Origin: Rhizophagus irregularis
Taxonomy: Eukaryota; Glomeromycota; Glomeromycetes; Glomerales; Glomeraceae
Assembly (NCBI RefSeq): GCF_026210795.1
Contig: NC_089446.1
Coordinates: forward strand, 1-64,000
Direction of reading: 5' to 3'
Length of the DNA: 64,000 nucleotides
Shown: positions 34,111 through 44,873 of the stretch, in pieces
Position numbering within the stretch: position 1 is the stretch's first letter
How the letters are laid out: each line of letters starts with the position of its first letter
Notes under the pieces: generated by a model
The model's input: only the letters and a program-made list of their open reading frames with translations
What the model was told of the DNA's origin: nothing
Database searches by the model: none
Program-made: the position numbers and the translations under genes

Positions 34111-35093
34111 GTAGAATGATGCACCATAGCTCGTTGGAATCATCTCATAATGACAAGTTGAATGGTGGTTAAATCATCTTTTTACGATCACTGGATGCTG
34201 AAATAATAGGTGAAACGTCAAATGGCGCAATATCACAAAATATAAAATGCTGATTTTTAACGTTTCGTTAAATATCTCAGCATCCAGTAATCGTAGAAAG
34301 ACGTCTAACCACCATTCGACTTATCATTATGAGATGATTCCAACGAGCTATGGTGCTATGATGCATCTTTCTATGATCATTGGATGCTGAGTTATTATAT
34401 GAAACATCAAATGGCGCAATATCGCAAAATACAAAATGCCGATTTTTGACGTTTTGCACAATATCTCGGCATCCAGTAATCATAGTAAAATGATCTAACC
34501 ACCATTCGACTCGTTATTATGAGATGATTCCAATGAGCTATAGTGCATCTTTCTACGATCATTGAATGCCAAATTATTAAGTGAAATGTCAAACGGTGCA
34601 GTATCGTAAAATACAAAATGCTGATTTTTGACGTTTTGCTTAATATCTTGGCATCTAGTGATTGTAAAAAGATAATTTAGGTGTATTCCCAGCTTCAGAT
34701 AAGCCTTAAATGTGGCCCGATGGAAGATATCCTCATATATGGTGCTGTTTGTTTGAGGAAAAATAAGTACTCAGTGATATGGTTACCCCTTGGGAATGAT
34801 AGAATACTTGTCTGATGATGCTTCATAAGAAGTAGAGGGAGACTTGGCCGTAAAAACTTTAGCAAAGTAAAAAGATAATTTAACCACCATTCGACTTGTC
34901 ATTATGAGACAATTCCAACGAGCTATGGTACATCTTTCTACAATCATTAGATGCCAAGTTATTATGTGAAACGTAATATTTTTAGGTTTTGACAATTTCG
35001 ACATGTCGAAACTATTTTGGCATTTTGGCATTTTAACAGGTTTTAGTTTCAATATTTCGACAATGGCCTGTAGAGTTTCGGCAGGCAACTTTA
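34111..35093. repeat. Right arm of the foldback element
   Basis: Contains at least three inverted repeat units, each built from a CATCCAGTAATCGTAGAAAGA-like block, a CCATTCGAC / GTCGAATGG block and a TTTGACGTTT / AAACGTCAAA joint, which alternate in orientation. 34679-34870 is single-copy-like sequence that matches, inverted, 20865-21300 of the left arm. It ends with TTTCGGCAGGCAACTTTA. Confidence 0.7.
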
Positions 35094-36254
35094 TTCACAA
35101 AACAGAAAAGTATGTTGGAAGCATAAGAAGGAGGTAATACAAAAGCCACCTAAGATTCCATTAGATAAAACAATTTTTAAAGAGAAATCTCACAAGCTAA
35201 CGAAACAGATTTTTTCAGCTCAGAAAGGTATTAGTTATACGAAATAACTAGCCTTTGAAGGTAGAAAGTCTTATGAACGACCTAGTGCTAAGTGTAAGTA
35301 ATTGGTTAATTACTGCGTGATTTATAGAGATTATAAAGAAACAGAATTGACCTCTGAGACTAAAAAAATGGAGTTATTCACTAAATGCAGAATTAGAGGC
35401 CTGAAAAATAACATGGAAAAGTAGATGTTTCTTAATAATGGTGAAGTAATTACTAATTCTAGACCATCACATCATGAGTAATCTTGCACTTTTATATAGT
35501 GAAGTGAATAGTCATTGTGCATATAATGAGTTGACAGAAGATATCTTTCTCAATCATACTTTTGATGAAGATGACTTCGCTATAATACAAGCGTTTAAAG
35601 AAGATACACTGCCAAAAAAAGGGTTGCAACAAAGGAAGATTATGATATGATGTATCATATATTTATTAATTGTAAATTAACGTTTACAGAAGCTGCAGAT
35701 TATAGATATAAATGCAGCAGAGATGATATCGAATACGACATGAATTTAATAGATCAGTGGTATAACGAATCATTATACATTGGAAAAGCTTAGTAAAGAA
35801 GTAAAACATCAATCTAAAGTTCTAAACATGATAATCGTAATAACCGTTTCTAGTTAGTTAGAATTAGTTATTAAGAGCATGCTCTTAAAGGGTGTTTTGT
35901 GCAATATTTTACTTTTTCTTTTTATCTTTTAGATAGAACTAACCTTATATTTTTCCCTTGTATCATTCTACACCTGACAGTATTTACGTGTAACTAACAT
36001 TAATTAGAAAGAAAAATACAGTTTATATGGGGAGATCATTGGTCAAATTTTTAGATTTATCATGATGAGTCACCTTTAATCTCAAGGTGACAGGACGGTC
36101 TTTTCCTTCGGAAGGGGCAGTATATTGATAATGTTTAAAATCAATTATTTAGAATACTTTATTTTATTTTACTTTTGTAAATATATTGTATTACTTTAAC
36201 ATAATTATCAATAAACATGATCGCACCTTTACAAAGAGAAAAAAAAAAAAAAAA
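35094..36254 (+). pseudogene. Degraded retrocopy with poly(A) tail
   Basis: Plus-strand coding scraps such as ELTEDIFLNHTFDEDDFAII (about 35530-35590) and EVKHQS near 35815 are broken by stops and not recognised. The 3' end has a polyadenylation signal AATAAA at 36210-36215, followed 23 bp later by a 16-A tract (36239-36254). This is the structure of a reverse-transcribed mRNA or a LINE/SINE 3' end. The 5' boundary is unknown; the foldback element ends immediately before it. Confidence 0.45.
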
Positions 36255-36565
36255 TATTGGTTAAAGAAACCCATTTTTTTAAATTTATTGGGTGGTCCTA
36301 AACTTTTGGTGTGGGAGTGTACGCATGAAATATATTTTTTTAAACTTGTTATATGTCAATAATTACCATTTACCATCCAGGGAATTCGGAAAGGTGTGAT
36401 GCCTAACTGATCTCTATTTGTCACCTATATAATATGTCACCTGTGTTACCATAATGTATATTTTATAAAAAATCATGGGCCTAAAAATGTGACTGAAACT
36501 TTATTAATGCATTATTTCATTAGATACAAATTTTTTGCTTTCTCATTATTTACATTAATGCTAAA

Positions 36566-39500
36566 TTATTCATCCTCAATATCACTACAATCCCAATCTT
36601 TAATCCACTCTTGGTAATATGCTTGCATTCTCCATGTCAATAATTACTCTTGGTATCGCTGATTTACTTTTTGATCCAAGTGTTTTCTGGTATTGACTTT
36701 TTCTCTTAGGAATTACAAGAATAAATAACAATCATCTTTATATTACGATCAATCCAGTTCTGCTCTTTGTAGATTTTATGTAACTCAGAATTAGCTCCAG
36801 GAGGATTAGAATTATAATTCTTATCTGTAAACATCTGATCTGGTTCAACAGTTTTAAATGATTGTTTTAATACGTAAGTTTTTCTTAACTTGGCCTGAAC
36901 GTTAAGAATATAGGATTTCCGGTCTTCCTCATTATAATCTTCTTCATCCAACAGCATATCATCTAACGGCATATCATCTCTTTCATCCAACGACATGTCA
37001 TCTAGTGTTGGTCTCCGTAAATAGTTGTAAGTCCAAAAGTATAATGGTTGTAAATCAAAATTACCATCTTTTAGCTAACCACAATAGCGTAGTATTTACA
37101 GCCAATTTACAACTTACGTTTATAATATTACAACCACTAAAGGTTGTAATTCGATATATAATAATCGTTACTTACAGCAACCAACCTTAATGTCATCATC
37201 TTCATACAACGGCACTTCATCTGCTATCGGAAAGTGAAATGCAACCAAAATATCGGGTCCCGCCGTATTTGGTGGGATACATATTGGGCAAAAATTTTCA
37301 GGAACTTTCACGGTTTTCTCCCATTTCGAGTTTCTACAGCTGTCCGGCCCATACATTTAACACCATTTGGTAACAGCCAAGGTGGTCTATTAAAATCGTC
37401 AGGAAGGTACCCGAATTTATTAATTCTCTCCTTATCTCCTATTTTCACTTTTACATCAAACATTTTACTTTCAGATAAAGACTTATTGCTTTCAAAGAGA
37501 CACTTGCGCAAAAAATTTACAACACACTAAATTGAATTGTGACATCATCTGGAACCAAATGTCATTCGAACGGCTTTCAAAGTAGCTTAAATTACAAGAG
37601 GCTCGTCAATGATGCTTGAAAATTGTTGAATGTTTTTGATGTGGGCGAAACCCAAATTCATAATATCCATCTCAACTGTACTGGTAAACGTTATTGGTCT
37701 TCCTGTCATAGAATATAAAATAATGGCTCTTTTTATTAATTCCAATGTGGAAACATTTTTAACATAAGGAGGTCGCTCGGAAGGATGTTTTTGCTAATTT
37801 TCAAACCCCGTGTAAATATTTCTTGGTAAACTATCAGCACTGGTTGTAATTTAGTAATGAGCTCTTTTAGCTGTTTTTCAGGATCGAAATTCTCAGACTT
37901 AATGAGAAAATGTATCCATGTCCACGACCAACGATAGCGACCCTGTTAAGAAACTAATTGTAAGAACTGAAAAGGATTAATTCAGCAAATCGTCATGAGA
38001 CATTACCTTTAACCATTTAATCGCACGTAATGCAGTACTTCTAGTCGGTAGATACCTCGATAAACCGAAGTGCGTACGTGATTTTTTCGAAGAGGAGGAG
38101 ACGTAAAGCATGTTTTTCTTCTAGAGGAAATATTCTCGTCACCAGTTCGAGTAATTTATCAGAGATATCAATTCAACCAAAATGATTAAAGGTTGGAACA
38201 CTATAGATAATAGAAAAATCAATTAAGTTATTCCAAGTCACTGGGACGGCAGAATTAACTTACTGTGATTCCTCCAGATATTTTATCTTTTGCTCGCAAT
38301 AATGATAGGCCAGATCCAGTTATGCAAACGAATGCTCCTGCAAATGAATTACTTAAATTTGATAAACACCGAACCACTACGGAGAAAAACGGTCTTGACC
38401 TATCTTTATAATAATGTACAGAGGGGAATGTTTGTGGTAAGTAAGTGGTGTGAAATTGAGCCTCATCATATACAATTGGAAAGAACTTCGTAAATTCGTT
38501 TCTAATATCCATCAAAATAGTTTCACAAGACCTTCCCCATCTCGAAATATTAAATATAGCTCTCTAATGATGAAGTGACTGAGCTGAAGGATTAGCCAAG
38601 ATTTAGGCACCATTATAGTGTTATGTTGTCCAGCTACCTTAAAGAGATGTTTAAGCAAGAGCAGGCGTCCAACAATGCAACTCATTACTGCCCGCTCCGC
38701 AATGCTTTCTGCTTCTTTGGGAAGTCAACAGAGCCAACACTATATGGTGAAGCAACTAAGTATAGGCCATAATTCTGGCTTAAAGCTTCAAAACATAAGC
38801 GAGTTTTGCCACAACCAGTGGTTCCCAGAATAACAGTTTTGTTACTGTTTTCTAGATTTTCATTTCCTTTTTCATTCTGATCAGGAAGATTATACATAAA
38901 CAAATTAGGTTCTTTGTTGACAACCGGAATCTTTTCATCAATGAATTTTTTGTAACAATTTTTTCTAGTGCCTCAAAATATGAATACGGTTCGTACGCGT
39001 TTTTTGCAACGTTTTCTAGGTCCTGAGAATATAAATCAAAATAGTCTTTCAGCTTCGCTTATTGCATCAGCAGTTGATTTTAATGAAAGTCCTGCATAAT
39101 AGAAATAAATGAGTAAATTTGGATATTCGATATTATTTGAAATGATTCTTGTTCGAGAGGTAAACCATCGGGAAACACTTACCAGTGGAGCCAGTGGAGC
39201 CAGTGGAGGTAAGGACTATAAAGATATGAAGGCACTCGATCTTAGGTTTTTTGTCTTTGTCATTATAATATTCATTGGAATTCAACTTAAGTTCCATCTT
39301 CTTACTCTTTTCATGATTTATAATATCTTCGGTAAAAAAGTTCATTAACTTCATAAGACTCGAGTTCGACTTTCAAATATTCATTTTGGTTATTTTAGCT
39401 TCTTTAATTTCTTTTTGGTCAAAAAGAGTGTTTTTAAAGTTTGCAACGGTCATATTATTAAGATTGGCCCTGATATTTTCATTGTTGGTGAAATATTCGC

Positions 39501-39567
39501 CAATAAGCACATTGAAAATATCATCCGGAGATTGTTCTGAAATCAAACAATTAAGTGAAAGTTGCAT
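36566..39567 (-). pseudogene. Crinkler (CRN) gene: P-loop NTPase plus nuclease-like domain
   Basis: Start ATG at 39565-39567: MQLSLNCLISEQSPDDIFNV, a CRN header. It runs to ECLHIFIVLTSTGSTGSTG (about 39200), which corresponds to the HVLV-type motif, then GTAAGTG and an intron to about 39095. Walker A GTTGCGKT lies near 38790. A Walker B-like PIVYDEAQ is at 38470, followed by FVCITGSGLSLLRAKDKISG (about 38320). Further frames at 38250-37600 continue the NTPase module. Downstream, CIPPNTAGPDILVAFHF (about 37270) resembles the catalytic Asp region of restriction-endonuclease-fold domains, and the last exon (36996-36566) ends WIKDWDCSDIEDE. At least two single-base shifts occur (near 39040 and 38950), plus stops between 38680 and 38510. 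It may be a pseudogene or carry assembly indels. NTPase-nuclease CRNs are a known effector architecture. Confidence 0.75.
37009..37190. mobile_element. Short MITE-like insertion or intron in the CRN gene
   Basis: The ends GTTGGTCTCCGTAAATAG and, inverted, GGTTGGTTGCTGTAAGTAA form an imperfect inverted repeat, with GGTTGTAA / TTACAACC words inside. It separates EDDDIK from the DDMSLDERDD acidic stretch of the CRN frame. On the minus strand it also begins with GTAAGTAACG and ends with an AG, so it could be spliced out. Confidence 0.45.
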
Positions 39568-39992
39568 GTCGATTCTGTAAAAGCGAGAAAAAGTTTCAGA
39601 GAAGTCTAAGGAAATTAGACGTAATAGACAAAAAAGTAAATTTATCAGTAAAAAATGATTAATACGGTTTAAAGGCGAATTAATGTTACATAATTTTTCG
39701 GGAATGATCTTTACCACACCACCTCGGGAAGGTGTGATGCCTAACCGTCACCGTACACGTGACTGCTGCGTTCGCGTTGTTTATATTTATTTCAGCTAGG
39801 TCATTTTTATATTATATTAAATTCAGGGGGGGTGAGAAATAAATTTTTTCTATTTTATAAAATTATAATATAAATAATGTATAAAGTTTAAAACATAGTC
39901 GGATATGACCTCAACTATAATTATCCGGTGTCCTGGTGTTCCCATGCTTCAAAGTTTCTGCTTCAATATTTTTAATTTGGCTTCTGCAATTA

Positions 39993-40178
39993 TTAATAGA
40001 ATAATGTAGTCATATGATCACGCTCTAAGACTGCGATTAGGTTTGTTGCAAAGATAATACGACCATCATCGAATATTTGAATATCCCTGATTGTCTTTTT
40101 CAATTGTATATTATATCCCTGTTTATAAATTATCATTATATTGCTAACCTTTAGTTGATCTGATTGGTCAATTAACAT
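39993..40178 (-). CDS. Unrecognised partial reading frame
   Basis: A minus-strand 61-codon frame (LKVSNIMIIYKQGYNIQLKK, then IRDIQIFDDGRIIFATNLIA) with natural-looking composition compared with the surrounding AT-rich sequence. It may be the last part of a gene whose upstream exons are lost. No domain is recognised. It lies between the CRN gene and the membrane-protein gene. Confidence 0.25.
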   Translation of the reverse strand: MLIDQSDQLKVSNIMIIYKQGYNIQLKKTIRDIQIFDDGRIIFATNLIAVLERDHMTTLFY

Positions 40179-40415
40179 TGAGGTAAATAAGATATACCAA
40201 ACTATCAGAATAATGTAGGCTTAAGCGAAAACGCATGATCACACATTTTTTACACGTAATTTAGTATAAATGCTTTATTTTATAACCGTATGCATACATT
40301 TGGAAATTTACATTAAACTATAATACAGATCAATTAACAATTTTTAATAAAATGTATAATTTTTTAAAAGATAAAATAAATAGAAAAGAAATCATCTTAA
40401 ACTCGCAATTCGCAC

Positions 40416-41147
40416 TTAGTTGATAGCCTGATAACCGACATTAACATTTCGTCTATTCTCACGATATCGGTAATAGATATGAAACAAAATAGCACTAATA
40501 ATAATACCTAGTATAAATCCGAATCCGATTGATCCAGCAATTATGGGAAATTCTGTTTGATTTTCTAACAAATGAATATCCAATTGAGCAAGAGTCATAT
40601 CGCAAACGAAACTATTATCTAGACCTACGCCTATAATGAAATCGATATGCTCATTTGCTCTTATAGGAATCCCACTATCAATTGTTTTGAACGATTTTGA
40701 ATCATTGGGACCGTTTAGGTCTATTTCCCAAAGCGTTACGTTATTATATATTATATAAACTCCAGAATGTTGTGCACAATTTTCAATATGTGTAAAAATT
40801 ACGTCTAGGACATAATTTCCATCCTTTGGTGCAGCGAATCTCACCACAGAGAAACTACCATTGTAGTCTGGATGCATGGCCACACCGTTAGCAATAAATT
40901 CTGTATCAGAGCCTAAGGAAACATTTGTTGGTTTTGTGTTATAATAAACACCTAGAGCGTGAGGTCCCCAACTGGAATCCTTCCCAAACCAGGCGACTAC
41001 TTCATGTTTATATGGATCCAGATCTAAGTGTGTAAATAAGCTGAACATTCCGGTTACGTGATAGCCAGCAGGCTTTGAGCCGTAAGACCACACTGAAGAA
41101 GGATTATGGTTAAAAGAAAAGTCAGAACTTAATGACCATTTTGGCAT
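40416..41147 (-). CDS. Single-pass membrane protein with beta-rich ectodomain
   Basis: An uninterrupted 243-codon frame. Residues 1-195 form a beta-rich domain with WSLSSDFS, NPSSVWSYG, HPDYNGSFSVVRFAAP and GNYVLDVIFTHIENC, a pattern seen in galactose-binding-like or carbohydrate-binding modules; NxS/T sites are frequent. Residues about 200-223 (FPIIAGSIGFGFILGIIISA) form one transmembrane helix, followed by YYRYRENRRN, a basic cytosolic stop-transfer segment. There is no N-terminal signal peptide, although homologous fungal proteins I recall begin with one, so either an upstream exon was missed or the signal is lost. A TATA-like box lies about 100 bp upstream. It is the only intact host-like gene in the window. 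Function is unknown; a surface ligand-binding role is inferred. Confidence 0.75.
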   Translation of the reverse strand: MPKWSLSSDFSFNHNPSSVWSYGSKPAGYHVTGMFSLFTHLDLDPYKHEVVAWFGKDSSWGPHALGVYYNTKPTNVSLGSDTEFIANGVAMHPDYNGSFSVVRFAAPKDGNYVLDVIFTHIENCAQHSGVYIIYNNVTLWEIDLNGPNDSKSFKTIDSGIPIRANEHIDFIIGVGLDNSFVCDMTLAQLDIHLLENQTEFPIIAGSIGFGFILGIIISAILFHIYYRYRENRRNVNVGYQAIN

Positions 41148-41248
41148 TTTTTTTTTAATGGTTATGTATTTTTTTATTTTATTGATACGAACTACGAAGT
41201 GTTTTTTACAGCTTCAGCGTGATACTATTACGCAATAATTATACACAG

Positions 41249-41262
41249 TTTTATACAATGAA
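41249..41262 (-). promoter_or_regulatory. TATA-like box upstream of the membrane-protein gene
   Basis: The minus strand reads CATTGTATAAAACTG, about 105 bp upstream of the ATG at 41147. Spacing is compatible with a short leader. No other promoter element is evident; this is a sequence resemblance only. Confidence 0.35.
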
Positions 41263-41317
41263 AAATGATCTACATGTGACATTTCCGATGACTGTTACTG
41301 TATATGCAAATTTTTGC

Positions 41318-41710
41318 ACCCCTAGTGTAATGGTCTAAGGACTCTAAGGTGTCTACACTTCCTATTGATCTGACGACGCAGGTTTGATCCATATATTACT
41401 GCGTGTGCAGCCACCAACTGCGTTGAAGATCCCATACCTATAAGGGAAGCTGGAAAGATGCTTACCGATGGTGAGGTGATATATGAGATCATTGGTAGGT
41501 ATGGCGAATCATCTAATCTGGTGGTTTGGTGTAAGGGGTGCTGTTGCAAAATACTTCAAATATGGGTCCTATAGCATCTTGGTACCTAGGTAGCCCTTGG
41601 GGGTTATAATGATATCAGCAGGGTATTAACTACCATAAGATGGTCTACCAATTTGACAGACCCTTGAATACATTGCAGTTGACTCTAACCTTGTAGATTG
41701 TAGTAGCATT
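41318..41710 (+). mobile_element. tRNA-derived SINE-like element
   Basis: The head reads CCTAGTGTAATGGTCTAAGG (A-box-like, tRNA-Glu style) and, 45 bp later, CGCAGGTTTGATCC (B-box-like, near 41386). The roughly 300-bp body is GC-richer than its surroundings and not coding. The 3' end near 41710 has no poly(A). Spacing of the two boxes fits Pol III transcription. Flanking duplications were not found. Confidence 0.55.
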
Positions 41711-42199
41711 TGAGAAAGGTTAGAAGATAGGTTTGGGGTTTCTGGCACATTGTTGAGGAATGCTAAACATTTTATCATAAATCTTTTTTTCATTCATCTT
41801 AATTTTATGAATATAGAAATTAATGGAAGGAAGACATAGTACTATAGGATGTCTATTGAATTTCATGTCCTTTGTTTTATGAAAACAAACAGTTTTCATT
41901 AAGTTTCTAAAATTATTAAGATAACTATTATTATTATTTTTAAATTTCATTGTTTTGTTGTTAAATATAATATTCCACATTTCAAAACTATCAAAAGGTG
42001 TGAATCTTAAAAATTTAATTAAAGAATACTTAATTGCCAATCCGCCACTCAACGATACAAAATTGATTAGTAGATCTGTCACAAGTTCTTATATGAATAA
42101 CGTCAATCAGCATATTTCAACTCCGATTTTGTCCTACATAAGTCATGCTTAATGTAACCATACTTTACCAATCAATAATGCAAAACGTAAATATGTCAC

Positions 42200-42545
42200 A
42201 AAAAAAAATTTTTTTTTGTTTGCTATAAAATTTAAAGAGTTTACTTTGGAGGAAGTCACCATTCCAGCTCATATTTTAGGTAATTTTACACTAATTATTC
42301 ATGAATTATGCAAATTTTACAAGGTTTTTTTGTACTATTATATAATATATGGTATATTCTTGCTATACATGCTGCTCAAATTATTTTGGGATGCCATAAT
42401 TATAATTTGGGATGCCATAATTCATTCGGTTTATATATAATTTACTATGTAAAGTGCCAAAATAATTTGGGATGCCATAATTGAATTTGGATTTTACTTA
42501 TAATTACGGCAATCCAAAATAATTTGGGTGGCATGTATAATTCTT
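42200..42545. repeat. Repeated AATTTGGGATGCCATAATT motif
   Basis: Three close copies of TTTGGGATGCCATAATT (about 42387, 42407, 42466) and an inverted-like AATTACGGCAATCCAAAATAA at about 42503. This looks like a small MITE with internal duplication. The stretch between the SINE (ends 41710) and this repeat holds only overlapping short frames on both strands with no recognised domain. Confidence 0.45.
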
Positions 42546-42599
42546 GCTTAGATTAACTAAAAAGAAAAGAAATTAAAAAATTTTTTTTTTTTTTGGCAA

Positions 42600-44873
42600 T
42601 GTTTTAGTATTACCAGTTTTATAAAACTATACCTAAGTAATGTAACACCTTTTTTAATGTATTTTTAGGGCATTTATATTACAATAAAACATTTTCAAAC
42701 TTGTGCAAATACCATTTAAAAGCAATAGTATTTAATATAAAAATGTCTGACAAGATTAATTATAGATTGCTGATCATTTTATATCGCTAAGTGGCGAATC
42801 AGCAATTAACTTATTATTGAGTGATTTAATTTCTGAATTTAACTTAATTTTGAATATTAAATTTTATGATTATATTTACCTTTTACTCCTTTTGGAGGCA
42901 TTTTTTGGAAAGGTTAATTTTGTTATTGGCAAATACCCTCTGAAAGGCTATAGGAGTTTATTTTGCAAATATGTTTTTTTTTACTTTCTCACATGGTATA
43001 AAGGGTTTTTTGAGTATGAAAATATACTTTATCATAATAAATTGGGCAATTTGGTGAAATTGGCATTTTTCTGAGAGATTTTTATGTGGTATTTTAGAAT
43101 GATATTAGATGATTTAGACAGTTTTTTGGTATAGGTTAATAGTATATAAATGGAATACTGTAAATATATAATAATATAAAATAAGTAAGTAGGAAAAAAT
43201 ATATAAATATATAATGATATAAAATAAGTATTTTACCTATTGAGCCAAAACTGGTATTTTTATACTACTTAAATATTTAACTGAAAAAAGAATGTTTAAT
43301 CAAGATAATTAGAAGATATAACATTATAATTGTATAATAATTATTTATAGTAATATTTATTTATAATTTAATTATTTATAATTATTTATATTAATATTAT
43401 TAGATTAATTATTATTAATTTAATTATAAATAGATTATCATTGTATCAATAAAATAATATAATACCAAGAGAAGTTTTGGCCTTAGTTAAATTTTACCAA
43501 TTTTCGTATTGGAATTAAGAATATTAATGGAGATTTAGGAAAAGAAAAAGAAAAATTAATAATTATATTAGTTGTTAATAGAAAGTTATCAATATAGTTT
43601 TATATTGAAAAATATTTGAAAATTAATAAAATTTAATATTTGAAATAAAGAAATGAAATAAAATAATGTTATAAAATATTAATGAATAAAATATATAAAG
43701 AGAAATTATCACAGTTTGAAATTTTGAATTATAAAAAATAAAATCTAAACCAAGTGTAATGAGTAAATAAAGTTGTATTTATTAGTATGTGGCAGATGCT
43801 AGTAACACTGTGTTTTTAACTATTTTTCTTAATTTTGCCTGACCATTACAAAGTTGATTGTTAGTTTTATATTTACAAATTAATGACTGAGCAGCAAGAA
43901 AAATTTAATATTTAAAGAATTATTTATTAATAATAATAAATAAATAAATTGGTAAATAATCAAACAATTGCAAACTTACATATATGTTTTAGTTCTTTTA
44001 TTATTTTTCTTATGATATTGATTTAATTTAATAAAAACCTTAAATTCCATATTAACTTCATTATATTACTCTTTAAAAAAGTCAGCATCAGCAAAAGAAC
44101 AATTCTTGATTTCTTAGTACTTTCATATATTTTTTTTTACAGATATTTCAAAAAAAAGGATAATCTTTAATTGTAATAGATTCTTCTAACCCATAAATAG
44201 AATTATTAGAATATAAAACTAATTGTATATTAAAATAAATAAGATTTTTAATACTTAAAAGTTATTTATTTAAAATAATTACAAATATTTATATTATTAA
44301 AATATGCCATCAGGTTTAACCAACCTAAAACATTGAAAATTATAGCTACTTTTTGTAGTGAAATTTTTGGATATTCAATAGGAAAGGCTAAATAAATAAT
44401 GGCATTTTTATTAAACATCTGTTAGTTTTAGAAATTATTTAAATTTATCAAAAAAATGTGATAACAATAAAAATACCTGGTCATTTACTAATAATTTTAG
44501 AAATTCATTTTCAAATATTATTTTATCATCAAATATTGTTTTAATATCTGAAAGAATAAGTAGGTTGACTTTAGACATAATCAAAAAATAGTAAAGAAAA
44601 AGAAAAAATATGTTTATGTATAGTTCAAATGCTAAAAAAAAGAAAAGTAAATAATATATGTTTACATGTTTGCATTTCTTTAATTTATATTTAGAAATAT
44701 ATTAAATAGCTGATAGATAAAAAAAAAAATATTTTTGCATGTTGAATATAATATAAATATTAAAATTAGTCAATATAAATTATTTATTAATTTCCAAATA
44801 AATCTTTATTATAAAAAAAATTAATAATATATATATTTGGATTGATAAATAAGAACTAATAAAATTTATCTTC
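42600..44873. other. AT-rich gene-free stretch
   Basis: More than 80 percent A+T by inspection, with ATTTATAATTA-type microsatellite runs near 43340-43440. No domain, RNA gene or clear transposon end was found. The short plus frame at 42817-43074 is hydrophobic (DYIYLLLLLEAFFG) but has low-complexity composition, and I do not call it a gene. Confidence 0.45.

Larger units (their letters stand above)
18782..35093. mobile_element. Large foldback element with inverted arms, heavily nested
   Basis: The left end TAAAGTTGCCTGCCGAAA and right end TTTCGGCAGGCAACTTTA are inverted. Arms continue inward through repeated inverted blocks ending GTTTCACATAATAACTCGGCATCCA (left, split by element E) and a matching inverted right arm (34128-34980). 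The arms share further unique sequence: a CTTATGAAGCATCATT block at about 20900 corresponds inverted to about 34810, and the AGCCCGATGG region at about 21258 to about 34715. The interior contains E, B2, B3, SINE-like pieces and the LINE. No target duplication was found at the outer ends (ttttggat versus ttcacaaa), so the two termini may not stem from one insertion. Confidence 0.6.
36391..39745. repeat. 17-bp direct repeat bracketing the second CRN gene
   Basis: AAGGTGTGATGCCTAAC occurs at 36391-36407 and at 39729-39745, both on the plus strand. The pair lies about 160 bp outside each end of the CRN gene at 36566-39567. It might be a target duplication from a past insertion of this segment or a shared control motif. 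Neighbouring CACACCACC at 39714-39722 forms a small inverted repeat with GGTGTG at the right copy. Confidence 0.5.

Noticed and set aside
18782..35093. Interpretation as a single giant autonomous transposon with the LINE as cargo gene
   Set aside because: The LINE has its own 17-bp duplication, so it is a later insertion; the outer ends lack a duplication.
41720..42082. 120-codon minus-strand frame next to the SINE
   Set aside because: Opposed by an overlapping plus-strand frame, Asn/Lys-rich as expected in AT-rich DNA, and not recognised.
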